Below, piece by piece: positions 11,974 to 24,059 of a DNA stretch of 64,000 nt (position 1 is its first letter; every line of letters begins with the position of its first letter). This DNA is from Chelydra serpentina (lineage: Eukaryota; Chordata; Testudines; Chelydridae). The stretch lies in assembly GCA_037349315.1 (NCBI GenBank), contig JBAIAC010000003.1, positions 9,176,501 through 9,240,500 on the forward strand, written 5' to 3'. Position numbers and translations under genes: made by a program. The notes below the pieces were generated by a model. It was not told the origin of the DNA. It ran no database searches and saw nothing but the letters and a program-made list of their open reading frames with translations.

Positions 11974-12720
11974 ATGCCTTTGCCCACCCACGCTGAATTC
12001 TGTGCTGGTGTTTGCTCAGCGTTGTGCTTAGCCCATAGGAATCCCTAGCATGCCACAGAGAACTCCTCTTCCCCATCTCTCTCCCTTTTCAGCACTGATG
12101 TTCCTACTGTCCACACAGGCAGATGCCCAACCGTGTGTGGGTGTGGGGCAGGGGCACATTGGAGCTCTGACAGGCTCCTGGCAAGGGGCAAGCACATGCT
12201 ATGGAGCCTGCTTTTGCTGCCTGAATTTTCATTTGGGTTGCCATTCTGCTCCTTTCCTCTTAGCATGGCACCAAAGGCCCAAGAGAGCACCGAGCCGCAG
12301 AGTTTCGGTGTCTTCACTGTTTTGCAATCCTAGTTCATTTCATCTCCCTCTCCTCTGTTAATGGACTTCTGTTACTGTTTCCTCTTGGGCAATATCCCTT
12401 GATACATTTGTAAAAACTCTTCACATTACCCATAACTCCTCTGGCTAATGTTAACGCCCTCTGCTATTTTGCCACCTTTATCATCACTAGTGACCAGGGA
12501 TATTTCTTTTTGGGGCCCCATGCTCCCATCCCTGTCCACTGATCCAGGCTTAGGGGACACAGAAGTCATTCCCAAGCCCCCTGGAAGGCCATGGGGTCAG
12601 TTTGTGTGTGTAGGAGGGGACAGAACAATTTGCTAGGCTTCTCTGGATTCTCCCCACCCCCTGCGCTGTCTGGAGGGGCAACCAGCCAAAGTACACATAC
12701 AGAGAAATCAAGATTTTCAG

Positions 12721-12767
12721 AAGCGACAAAGAGTCCTGTGGCACCTTATAGACTAACAGATATTTTC
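12721..12767 (+). mobile_element. Short truncated copy of a SINE-like turtle repeat
   Basis: The segment 'aagcgacaaagagtcctgtg...cttatagactaacagat' matches the interior of the repeat at 36635. It is flanked by agattttcag on both sides (12711-12720 and about 12768-12777), a LINE-style target duplication. Confidence 0.75.
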
Positions 12768-13154
12768 AGATTTTCAGAGGTGAGTAGTAGTCTCGGGCAC
12801 CCACCTTCAGATACCTGCAAGGAGCCTGGATTTCAGCAGGCAGGTGCTCCACACTAATGAAAATCAGGCCTCTTTCAGGTCCCTCAAGTCAGGCACCCCA
12901 TAATTGAGGCACTAAATACTAGTCACTTTTGAAAGTCTTGGCCACAGCCTGGTGGGAAGGGGCCAGATCAATAGTTAAGGAAGGTAGAACCTCTGGCTTC
13001 TTCTGTAGGGTGGTGAACCCTGCCTCTCCCACCTCAACAGAACATTTCTGGAAAATGCCATGAATTAAAACACATAGAGGCAAAGGCTCAACTCGTGTAA
13101 ATTCTAAATGGCATTCCACAGACATCAGCAGTGCGATGGCAGTTTGTACCAGCT

Positions 13155-13430
13155 GGGGGGGAGGGATAGCTCAGTGGTTTGAGCCTTGGCCTGCTAAACC
13201 CAGGGTTGTGAGTTCAGTCTTTGAGGGGGCCATTTAGGGATTAGTTGGGGTTAGTCCTGCTTCGAGCAGGGGGTTGGACTAGATGACCTCCTGAGGTCCC
13301 TTCCAACCCTGAGATTCTACGATTCTATGATCTGGGGCAAAAATTGAGAATTGGTCCTGCTTTGAGCAGGGGGTTGGACTAGATGACCTCCTAAGGTCCC
13401 TTCCAACCCCGATATTCTATGATTCTATGA
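13155..13430 (+). mobile_element. Cry SINE interrupted by a second CR1-type tail
   Basis: The head (13160-13240) matches the other Cry SINEs up to 'catttaggga'. A 90-bp CR1 3' end (about 13241-13330) ending CTACGATTCTATGA follows. The SINE then resumes at 'tctggggcaaaaa' with its own tail ending at 13430. The two tails are diverged copies of each other. Confidence 0.85.
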
Positions 13431-16104
13431 GGTGAATTCCCCCCACACATAGAGTTACAATGCAAGGCAGAACTGGTACTCCCTGCACTTTCCCATAAAT
13501 TCTGGATAAACGCCGTTTTCAAAGGTTTCTTGCTCAACTCCGAAAGTCTGGGATGAAATTTGGTTTGCTAGGTAGTAGATGCAAATTCAGCACCCAGATG
13601 AAGGGGAGACCAGTCAGTTCCTCAGCCGTGACTGGTGCCGAAGCCTTGAGCAGCTTTGTAACTGTCATGAATTCTCATCCATCATTAGCAAAATAGCTTC
13701 AGAATTGCAGGTCTTTTTCTGAAGTTTCTTTTCCTTGCAAATTGTAAAGCCTGACTGGTATTTTGAGTGTCTCTTGACAACAGAAAAATAAAACAAAAAC
13801 ACAGAAACCCTAAAGTTGGCAGCCAGTTTTGAAATTAAACAAAGTAAATAAAAAAGGCACCGCTGAAGCAGAAATGCAGCTAAAATATTTCAGTCATGCT
13901 GTTCTGTCTCGGAGATGATTTCAAGACAATTCCTGGAGTGACTATCATGCTGTGACATTACCAGGATGATAAATGTATGCCAAGTCACGATGTAATCTCT
14001 TTTAGAATCTGTTAACCAGTTTCTGGGTCTGTAAGATGCTCTGTCTGTTGAGCATTTATGCATTCCACTGCCTGGCACCAAAGGTCATACATTTCCTTTT
14101 CAAATGCTTTCCCCTTCATTAATTCTAGCAAGACAGACAGTTTGAACTCTAGGATCCGATTCAGCTGGACTTATCCACTACACAAGGCTGTGGTTACTCT
14201 CATGCTGCTTCAGGCGAACATGGGAAAGATCAACCCCCAGCAGAACCAACACTGGAAAAATTCTCTAGGTCGGGGGCTAAAAGCAATAGAGCGGCCGGAG
14301 GGTAGGACAGCTCATGCAGCTGAGCTCCTTGCCTCAGGCGCTCTGCTATTCCCAATTCATAGTATCATCCGTGCTCCCTATCTGGGCTGTGGAGCCCATA
14401 AGAATTGCAGTAGACCAGGCTCCCCACGCGGGAGAGTGTTTGTGTCTGGCTTTCAGTCAGCCAGGTTAAATCATGAATGTAAAAGAGTACATTGGGATAT
14501 TTTTGGTGAAGGGAGGGAGGAGGTGGAGGACAACACCTCCCTCAATTGCTAGGCTGGGAAAGGAGATCTGACTTGAGCATTTCAGAAGAGGGGTCTCAAC
14601 AAATATCTAATCTCTCAACTGGTGCTAGGTGAGGAAGGATAGAGGGTCCATAGGAAATGGCTTCCACAGCTGGAGAAGCCTCTGGGAGTTTGAAGGGCTG
14701 TAGTCTCTTTTCTGCTGGGTCCCTTAAGGGAGATGTTTCTACACCTCCTTTTATTTGCCTCTGCAGTTCCTCTTGTCTTTCCAGTGAATGTAAATAACAG
14801 CTTGGCTCTTCCCATTGGCAGTCGGCCCTAAACCAAAGGTCAGCTGAACCATTAGTCACTGTGGCATTTCCACACGCCAGCATCCATCTGTAGGAACACA
14901 GTTTGTTCCTGAAGCGGGAGGTTCCTGGGAATTTGAAACTGTGTGTTCTTTACCCGAAACAATTAAGCTGCATTGCAGACCAGTTCTGCTTTCTCGAGGA
15001 AACTCTTTGCAACTAATCTGTCCTCTGAACAAGGTCATAGAGTTGCTGAGCAAAATGTCTGATAATTATTTTAATGAACTGCTCTTTTATTTTGATAAAG
15101 TGACAGAATAATTTATTAGCAATTCCATAACAATCCGACCTGAAAATTAGAAGGGAAGCTCGTTAAATCAAACCTTTGTTGTTAATGAGTTAGAAAGAGG
15201 GCTGTCTTAGAAAAACCACTGTGAAGCCAGGCATAAGCATTGACTTACACAATATCTAGATGCTATCCTTATGGGTTTCTTATGCTTACCTGCTCTCCTC
15301 AAAAACGTAAGCCATTTTACAATTACCAGTCATGCTAAATTTTGCTGTCCTAGCAGTGTTTAAATGGCTACTGCATGCATTCTCATTACTGACTGAAATG
15401 TATGAATTACAAAACAAAAACAATCCCCTCCGAAACAACCAACAATCCCTTTTGGAATTTCAGTGTCTCAGAATCCTTCCAAGATCCATGCAGAGCTGCT
15501 CACCATGTGTCATTTCCAACCAGGGTGAAGAAGTTACTGAAAACACTGTCTCCTCCTTCCATGGTCTCCTGCAGTGCTCCTGGTTCATTATGTCTATTTC
15601 CCCACTGGTGCCAAGTGGGAGCAAGGGGGGCAGAAGGCAGAAGCCTATCCTTCCACAGCTCTGGGACCCTCTGCCCTTTTCTGCCCCCCTCACCCTCTCT
15701 GATCCCATCCCCTTCCTTGGGTCATTCAGCCACAGCTGCTACCACACCTCCTCTCAGTTGCTCCATGTTGGGCTCAGATCCATCATGGGAAGCAATGAAA
15801 GTAGGAAGAGACAGCTTGATGTCTTAGTATCCCTTTGCCCCAGAGACCCTGCTGGCCAGGAGGAAGATCTGTAAGAGAATCACAGGAGCCTCGCTGGGTG
15901 TATGACATGCCAGCCGTGCTGGAGGAATGTGTTACGAGGTAGCCAAATACAAAAGCATCATGTGAGACAAATAATACTTTGATAACTCTGTGGTTCTTTA
16001 CAGAGCCAGGGACACATAGCATAGGCTAAAGTAGTATAATTTTGAGCCTGTTATATATCACTGGCCCTTAAGGAATTACAGAGCTGCCAAAATAGGCCTC
16101 TCAC

Positions 16105-16142
16105 TTGACATGTATGTGTGTGTGTGTATGTGTGTATGTAGA
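16105..16142. repeat. (TG)n microsatellite
   Basis: Alternating tgtgtgtg with interruptions (tatg) over about 38 bp. Confidence 0.7.
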
Positions 16143-17020
16143 TATAAATAAGTGTACGTAATAATTTATAGCACATGATACTACAAGGCTTGATTCTTAT
16201 TTTCATGAAGGCTCCTTGGTAACACTTTATGAATCTTAAGGTGGGTGTAAAGAGACTTTTAAAAAATGTTTTATAGCGTTATAGCATGAACAAAGGGTGG
16301 GATTTTATTGAGTTCAGTGGGAGCAGAGTTAGAACAACACTGAGTGTGTTTGAAAATCCCACTCAAAACAGCAAAAGCATGGGTTGTAGATGTGTCATGT
16401 ATGCGCCACTGATTATTGATGACCTTTTCATCTAAAGAGAGCTGCCAAAGAATCCAAGAGAGTCTGTTACGGACCTTCGGAAAGATACATTCAGAACAAT
16501 GAAAACTGCCCCTTCCCTCAATTGTCCATATATAGAAATTCTCCTTTGGCAAAGAATCAGCCTTCAAAAGACAAAGCAACGGCAATTTTGCCACTTGGGT
16601 ATTGGCAATTGTCGGCTTCTGCAGCTTATCCAACCTTGACTTCAGTTGATTTAGCCTTTTAAATATTAGCCCCCACAGCTGCAGAGGGCTAGTTTCTGGA
16701 CACACATGTACATCTCTTTAAAAGATGAATTTTGCAATGTGGAGAGGTTTGGGGTAAGTAAGTTGTGTACAGGAGGTGCTGAGCCAAGATTTGCAACCTT
16801 GTATGATGTGGAAGGTCACAACAGATGAGTTTTTCCACTAAAAAAATTACTTTTACATTATGTGCCGGAGCTTTAAAATAATTCACTTTACTTGATATTT
16901 TCGTAGGAAACATGGGAGACAGTTTATAGATAATGCTTTTCAGAAGTAGTGACAGATTATCATGCCATGAGTCATGACTTGTTGTGGCATTTTAAAGAAC
17001 ATATTTATCTATATATTTCT

Positions 17021-17205
17021 GAAAAAACAACAAGGAGTCCGGTGGCACCTTAAAGACTAACAGATTTATTTGGGCATAAGCTTTCGTGGATTAAAAACCC
17101 ACTTCTTCAGATGCATGGAGTGAAAATTGCAGATGCAGGCATTGTTATACTGACACATGAAGAGAAGGGAGTTACCTCATAAGTCACGACTAACACGGCT
17201 ACCCC
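17021..17205 (+). mobile_element. SINE-like turtle repeat with inverted terminal phrase
   Basis: The body 'aacaaggagtccggtggcac' to 'cacttcttcagatgcatg' matches the repeats at 36635 and 53935 (reversed). The end 'cgactaacacggctacccc' is the reverse complement of the 'gtagccgtgttagtct' start seen at 36645, so this copy carries an inverted end. Confidence 0.7.
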
Positions 17206-18233
17206 TTGATACTTGACATCATACAAGGCATTGTATATTTCTGCTCGCTTTCCTGTAGGGCATCACCTCCAAAGATTTATGGCCGTTTCCTAGTGCAGTG
17301 CATTATGCCTCACCCCCAAGATAGACTTGATAACAAGAAGGATTTTGTGGGAACAGGCCCACTTTTTTTGTAGGAACCCACTTTTGTCAAGAGTCACAGC
17401 CAATAACAGTTAAGGAAATCCTGCTTTTATTTAAGTCAATGGAACCTGATAGAAGAGCTACAGCATCCTGCCCTACACCTTTAAAAAACAAGGTCATCAC
17501 CCCAATGACCACTCAGATCTTTGGCAATGCCCTCTCACTCAGAGTGAATTCAGCTACTATCAGTAGAATGAAACTTGATCAGCCACCCTACTAAAGAAGA
17601 GTTCTGGTCACTCTCCCAACTCTTCTGGATGAGATAACACCTCTCCAAATCTGAGATGCCCAGTCTTGCCAGCCTGCAGGCCATGATCACTCATCACTGT
17701 CTCAACTGTACCTTCCAAGAATTGTCTCTCCCTAGAACTAACCTCCCTGGCACCTTGCTGATCAACTCACCTGATTCTGCCACCCCAACAACCAAAACAA
17801 AAACAACCACCCTGCCTTAGAAATACCTCAGAGCTGTGCACAGATGTGCAAAGCCTCAAAAGACAAGCAGAAGCCACCTGCTTTCAGGGAGTAACTGCCA
17901 CCTTCGGCCTATTTGGCCTTTTTACAGGCCGTTGCTCCCAGCTAGGAAAATGGGATATTTAGAGGGTCAGCCAATCCAAGTAATCTTCACTCAGCTCATG
18001 TTGCCTGGCTCGGACAGTGAGCTGAGTGCTCCCCACTTGGGCCAGGGCGATTATTAAGCAACAAGAACCAGAGGCCGACCCCTAGAGAGAATAATGATTT
18101 TCAGGATGTCATTTTGGCACCACTGGACAAGCATGAGGACCTGGAAGAATGGCTAACAGTTGGCATGCATTTAGCATGTCCAAACCTTGTTGCATATTCA
18201 TTCAAAGTTCCTAATAAGAGGGTAGGAGGGAAG

Positions 18234-19185
18234 TGTAAAGGGGTTAGCCGGGGCTCGACCCACTCCGGTGCGGCGGGGAGCCACACCGGCTCACTACCCA
18301 CAGAGGATATTCAGGGGAATTAGTCTGGCCGCTGGGTCTCTCCCTCTCGGCGGCCTTTGCGGTAACTGAAACACACTTTAGCCGGCTCAGGCCCTGGGTC
18401 AGGGCGGGCACCAGAGTCAGTAGCTCATGCCCTCAGGCAGGGGCTGAGCAAAACAGGTTATAAGGAATAAGCCCAGGCCCTAAGTCAGGGCGGGGCAACA
18501 CACAGGGTTAGTGGCTCAGGCCCTCAGGCAGGGGCTGAGCAAACAGTATCTGGAACTAGGCCCAGACCTCCAGGGGCCTAGAAGAGGGGGAGACGGCCAC
18601 CCGCGAGGTGGGTGGCAGGGGGGACGCAGGCCCACCCACTCCACTGCGTCCCGGCCCGGGTCCCTAGCAGCGGCAGACGACCCGCTGCTGAGTCAGTGGG
18701 GATCCTGGCCGCAACACACTGACATGGGTTCTGGCCACGTTACAGCCGGACTAGGGTCGGCTGCCCCCGGGTCCACTTCCTAACTCCCCCCCTTCGGGTA
18801 CCTGGGTCATGGTTGTGTCCTCCGGGGGGTCCAACACCATGGGTTCCTCGGGGTAGTGGGCAAACGGCAGGCCCGGCAACTCCTCCGGATAGCGGGTGCA
18901 GGGCAGGTCCGGCAACTCCTCCGGATAGCGAGCGCAAGGCAGGTCCGGCCAGTCCTGGGGCCCACTGGGAGCTGCAGGGTTCTCCCAGTCGCGGGCTAGG
19001 CTGGCTGCATCCGGCCTCTCTGGCGGCTGGCCCTCTAGTGACTGCTGAGGGCCCGCCTTTATACTTCCGGGTCACCGCCTGGCCTGCTGAGGGGCGGGCT
19101 CAGAGCTTCCTGGCTCCGCCCACTCTGGTGTCTGGAGGGGCTCAACCCGCTCTGGTGCAGCGGGGAGCCACACCGCCTCACTACA
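18234..19185 (-). mobile_element. Solo LTR (952 bp), minus orientation
   Basis: Read in reverse it starts TGTAGTGAGGCGG and ends CCCCTTTACA. The flanks are ggaag (18229-18233) and ggatg (19186-19190), a near-matching 5-bp duplication. A reversed TATA box (CTTTATA, 19057-19063) lies ~122 bp inside the 5' end. The element is GC-rich, with related ~50-bp segments near both ends ('cggggagccacaccg') and a two-unit internal repeat at about 18385-18545. No coding region is present. Confidence 0.72.
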
Positions 19186-21002
19186 GGATGGATATGGCAA
19201 ACCATGGTTAGGGGTTGTCACCCATCGTGAGGAACATCATGCAGAACTCTTCACTGAAATCAACACAGAAGTTCTGCTTAACAGATGATGTCAACATATA
19301 GTCCTGTGTTAGCTGAGGGGATGCAGTGAATACTGTGATATTCATGCAATAAAGATTTAAGGTGGGACTGTAAAAAATGTTTTGCATTAGCCTAACTCTG
19401 CTCCACCGAAGTTAGCAGGGATTCCATTCTCCTCAGAGGGAGCTGTGTTAGGCCATTGGTTCGCACTGTTGAACATCCCACCCTTAATACTTTGTAGAGT
19501 TCACAAAGTCTCTTCTTGGCTATAAAATGGATAAAGCATACGGGACGGAGGAAGAGAACATGGCCATTTATCTCTCAGTGCTTCAAATACTTTGTTGTTG
19601 GGTGCTCTTTGAGAAGATGGAAGATAAACTCCCTTCGATATATACCAGAGGTATAGAATTTGGCCTGTTGTCTAGGAGAAAAAATCAGTTGGGGCTTATT
19701 TGTATCTCATAGACTTTAAGGCCTTTGGAGACCATTGTGATTATATATTCTGACCTCCTGCACGTTGCAAACCATAGTACCTCATCCACCCACTCCTGTA
19801 ATAGACCCATAACCTAGGCATAAGATAATGTTTTTTTCTAAGCACATGTTTCCAAGTGGTCTTTTCAAATACAATGCCTTTCCTAGAAAGTTCTTCTCTC
19901 TCTCTCTCTGACTGAATACACGTCATCTGCTCAATCTTTTGTTCTTATCACTTACTGTAAAAAAAACGTGGTGACATGTCTGAACATGTAAATTGGGTAA
20001 GCCCTAGCAGGTAGTGCTAAAGGGATCACATACCCATAGTAGGAAAGTTAGAAGGATAGCAATAAAACAGAGTATTGAAACAAGACAAGCCGGACATATT
20101 TTCCCAACAGCTTGCAATATGTAATGTTGTTCCTCTCATGTTTGAAAGAAGTGTATCAGCTCAGTGGGAGGTAGGTTACCATGTTGGCCTTCTGCTATAC
20201 AGATATATGAAATAATCACCCCTCATCTTAGGGCTGGGTACAATATTAGAAAAACTCTTCCATTAACATTAGAATCTTGTCTTCTCCAGTTGTAGGCTTC
20301 GGAAGAATAGCTTGTTAAAACTAAGAACAATGCTTTTGATTCTCATAATCAGTTCCTTAACGAATAACTCTGAGGGACCTGAATTGTCTACAGCAGACAC
20401 TCATAGTTGTGTCTGTGGTCACCACAAATATACAAGGTGCAAAACAAATAGGCTTTTTGTTATCTGTCAGTTTGCAGTACTCTAGCTGCATTAATTAATA
20501 GCTATAACACATTGGTTGGTAGCTGTAATACGTTTGCTCTTTAATGAAGTAGGCGGACTCACTGGTTTGTAACAAATCAGAGTGCATCTGATACAGAAGT
20601 ATTCCTAGAGCAATTTTCTTTATTTGTTGCCTAGACAATGCAATTTGTTTGTAATATATTGATATGCTATATGTTGGTAGCACAGCATTATTTTTCTGAA
20701 ACTTGAGGATCATAAGTTTTGCCATCTAATGCACATAAGAACTGCTGCTCATCCTAGCCAAGATGGAAGGGATGCTTATTGCCTGGGGGAAGCATCTAGC
20801 AACATTAATGGTGGTCTGTGTGTGTATGTCCTGCTCCCACCAAAAAGATTCACAGGACTCTCCCTAGTGCATCCATCATTGCTCCTGGATTCCCAGATAG
20901 CATCAGTGGCTTGCATTGCCTTTTACCATCTGCCTCTAGAGAGGAGGTAGTGGCCATTCTTCCAAAATGAGGGCTTTGGGTCATCCACACCTGTGTTACT
21001 GT

Positions 21003-21839
21003 CAAGTGTAGCAGGACTAACCAGGTGTGGGTTTGGGCCTTACGTCAGCTTCCCCACTTAAAAAAACATTGCTCTGCACTTGTTTTCTCAATAACTCCCC
21101 CACCTTTTGAGTCCAGCTTATTAATATCACCTTAGTGAATCAGTCCATCAGCCCTCACAGAGAGAGCGCCAATCAGAACACATTGTTCGTGTTGTTCTAG
21201 CCAGTCCTTCAGCCACCTGCTGGCCAGACTGTCAGTGGCACCAGACACCTGATTGGCATGGTGCACCATAGCCCAGGACCCCTGAGCGATCCGCCAGCCT
21301 CAGCCTCCCAAATAGCTGGGATTACAGGAGCGCCACTGCACCTGGTCTTTATAATATCACATTCAAAACAACACCCCAGGAACTTCAAACTCACTTTCCT
21401 AGCTGGCTCCCCACCCTTGATCCAGTCCCAGTGAAGGTTTATTCTTTTATTACAAACAAGCAGAAGGCAGTCTTAACTCAATACCTGCCCCCCAGGCTTC
21501 GAGTCCACCCCTCTCAGGGGTCTGTGGATCTCAGCTCCTGGCAGCTTCCTTGACTCCTCCAGCTCTGCTCCCTCTTGGAGCCACAGGGTTCCTTCCTTGA
21601 GCCCCTGCCCGCCTTGCTCTAGGGACCCACCACAGGAGTTAGCTCTACTCCAGTGTGGCCTCTGCCGACCAGGGCTCAGCCTATATCATTTCTTCTTCCT
21701 CAGCTGCCTACTCGCAGCCCTTTATAGGCCCAGGTGTAGCCCCACCCTCTTTAATTAGCTGGATTAGGCTCACCTGGACGAGCTAATTCCCAACTGACCA
21801 GCAGGAGGCGCCGCAGGGGTGAGTTGCCGCACGCTTACA
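21003..21839 (-). mobile_element. LTR-like region, minus orientation, with internal 7SL segment
   Basis: In reverse it begins TGTAAGCGTGCGGC and has CTATAAAGGGC about 110 bp in, the layout of the other minus LTRs here. A T-rich, 'tttattcttttattac' stretch follows. The far end is uncertain because no target duplication was found. Confidence 0.45.
21221..21346 (-). pseudogene. 7SL (SRP) RNA-derived pseudogene, 5' part
   Basis: The reverse complement reads CCAGGTGCAGTGGCGC, then TGTAATCCCAGCTATTTGGG and AGGCTGAGGCTGGCGGATCG, which is the Alu domain of 7SL RNA. It continues into CCTGGGCTATGGTGC and CATGCCAATCAGGTGTC, corresponding to 7SL positions just after the Alu domain (CTATGCCGATCGGGTGTC). 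Primate Alu elements lack that S-domain part, so this is derived from the host 7SL RNA and not primate contamination. The copy is about 125 nt, 3'-truncated and diverged, so it is not a functional SRP RNA. It lies within an LTR-like stretch. Confidence 0.8.
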
Positions 21840-22539
21840 AGAGTCTTTCGGATCTTCTCCCCTTGCATCATGCCTTGAAGGTGCACAGCATGACACGAGG
21901 CAGATTTGCTTGAGTTTTCTTGCTTGTTTCGCTTTTAACATACAGTTCTGTTGTAGTCACAGTTTTAATGCGCTAATATCTGGTTTTCAAGTGCCTCACC
22001 ACCAAGATGATAGGTACTATAGTAAACATTAGCAATCACAAAACCTGCTTTTGCGTTAACTGCCCTAGTGCAAGCATCTGTGCTCTTGGCCATCAAGAAA
22101 TGTTGATTTCTAGGACCAAGGGGTTAATTCTATTCTCCCATGAATCAATTTAATTTACCTGTAAAACAAAGGTGTGTTTTCTGTAAGGTATACATACCAT
22201 TCTGCACCTATTGAATTCTATTTTTAAAAAATTTGTGCAGCACAGATCTAGAAAAATAACTGTTTAACTTGCCTGCAAATTACAGATTTTAGGTGTATAC
22301 AATATTGAGGCACAAATTCTGCCTTCACTTACACCTGAGCAACTCCACTGAAATGGGGGGCCAATTTTTCCAAAGAACTCAGGATGAGCTTTACAAGTAT
22401 TCAGTGTCTGCTGTTGGGGCTAGATTTTCAGAAGAGCTCAGCTCCCATTTAGGCACCTAAAGAAGGGCCCGATTTTCATAAAAATTCAGCACCTAGCATG
22501 CTTGGTTCTTTGAGAATCTAGGCATTTTTTTGGCATCTA

Positions 22540-22835
22540 AGGGCTTGTCTTCACTACCCGCCGGATCGGCGGGTAGCAATCGATCTATCGGGGATTGATT
22601 TTTCGCGTCTTGTTTTAGACGCGATTAATCGATCCCCGAAAGCGCTCCCCGTTGGATCCGGAAATCCACCTCATCGAAAGGCGGAAGCAGAGTCGACGTG
22701 GGAGCGGCAGCGATCAACTCGCCGCCGTCCTCACGGCCAGGTAAGTCGATCAACGATACGCCGACTTCAGCTACGCTATTCACGTAACTGAAGCTGCGTA
22801 TCGTAGATCAACCCCCCCCTAGTGTAGCCCTGGGC
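22540..22835 (+). mobile_element. TA-flanked MITE, copy 1 (296 bp)
   Basis: The ends are AGGGCTTGTCTTCACT and AGTGTAGCCCTGGGC, flanked by TA (22538-22539, 22836-22837) as in Tc1/mariner-type insertions. Internal palindromes are 'cgcgtcttgttttagacgcg' and 'cttcagctacgctattcacg' with its complement. It is the same family as 38570, 47429 and 48762. It is CpG-rich compared with the surrounding intron. Confidence 0.85.
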
Positions 22836-22837
22836 TA

Positions 22838-23114
22838 AAGGTGTGTCTACACTGCAATTAGACATCCCCTTGCACCAGGTGACTTGGGCTAGGGGCTTGG
22901 GCTAAGGGGCTGTTAAATTTTAGTGTAGATGTTCAGGTTCAGGCTGGAGCCCAAGCTCTGGGACCCTCCCATTTTGCAGAGCCCTGTAGCCCAGACTTCA
23001 GCACTAGCCCAAACATCTACACTACAACTAAACAGCCCTTAGCTTGAGCCCCATGAGCCGTAGTGAGCTGGCATGGGCCAGCCACACGTTTTTAATTACA
23101 GTGTAGACATGCCC
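22838..23114 (+). mobile_element. TA-flanked MITE of a second family
   Basis: The terminal inverted repeats AAGGTGTGTCTACACTGCAA and the complementary end TTACAGTGTAGACATGCCC are flanked by TA (22836-22837 and 23115-23116). The interior 'gggctaggggcttgggctaa' differs from copy 1. It shares its left TA with the preceding MITE. Confidence 0.8.
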
Positions 23115-24059
23115 TAAGAGGGAACTGAACTGATTTGAAAATTTGATCCTGATTCTGGCTGCTGAACACTTTAGAAAATTCTGGGTAGTGTCACTATTAT
23201 AGAATGCTAGCCTGGAATAATTCCTCACCAATCTTCTTCAAATGAGCTGTGGCTTCACACAGTGTCCTTTGAATACACATTCTTCGTATACACACATGAA
23301 AATAGAGCCCCAATCCTGCAAACACTTACTGCATGTGCATAACTTTGCTCACATGAATAGTCCCATGGAGGTCAACGGGAGTGAGTAAAGTTACACATTT
23401 GTGTAAGGACTTGTCACCATGGTATGCAAGTGAGCACCAGCTGGGGTATTAATTCTAGCACGCAGCAGCATGTTGTGCACTAACTGGCCAATGTGGACCC
23501 TGCTGGCATGCACTAACTAGTGCATGTTATTGGAGTCCTGTTTTCAAACAGTACTACAGTACCTCAGTGTGCACCAGGGAATTTTTAGTGTGTGCCACCA
23601 GGATCTGCACAGACAGGGCACTGCATGCTGGGACAGATTAGAAGTCTCACCCCAGCTGGGGTGCACAAATGCTCCTTGTATACAGTTCCTAAGTGTTTGC
23701 AAAATAAGGGCTCAAGTTCATACTCCTTTGAACATTATATTAATAGATATAAGCACCTGCATCCCAGGCACCCGTTTAACTTTAAGCACGTGGGTAGCCC
23801 CACTTACTCCAGTGAGAGTATTTACATACGTAAAATAAAGTAAAATAAAAACCTGTTTAAATACTTCAAAGGATCGGGACTCGTACAGTATCTCAAGGAA
23901 ACTAACCCCATTTCATAGCTCCTGCAATGAAAATCTTGAAGCCCACTTTTTCAGGGTTCAAATGCATACAGTGCATATGCAGGTGTTGCAAATATATTTG
24001 CACATTACCAGGGCAGTGGGATTTATGCCTTATCCTGGGCCTTTTTGTTTGCTTTTCAG

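Larger units (their letters stand above)
7201..24059 (+). other. EPHA5 intron between transmembrane exon and cassette exon
   Basis: The 16.9-kb intron contains a hAT (7412-7830), the inverted-LTR retroelement (9202-11973), a composite SINE (13155-13430), a SINE-like repeat (17021-17205), a solo LTR (18234-19185), an LTR-like stretch with a 7SL fragment (about 21003-21839) and paired MITEs (22540-23114). The stretches 7840-9200, 11980-13150, 13431-17020, 17206-18233, 19186-21000, 21840-22330 and 23117-24059 contain only degraded repeat-like phrases and short chance ORFs; I see no gene in them. Confidence 0.75.

Noticed and set aside
14058..14552. 164-codon ORF as a gene
   Set aside because: The peptide has no family resemblance, and it lies in intron with no promoter, splice or poly-A support.
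15332..15874. 180-codon ORF (and overlapping 141-codon ORF) as a gene
   Set aside because: There is no recognisable domain or splice context, and two overlapping frames are open in C/T-rich intron sequence.
21209..21394. Primate Alu contamination
   Set aside because: The match runs past the Alu domain into 7SL S-domain sequence that Alu lacks, and it is embedded in turtle-type sequence on both sides.
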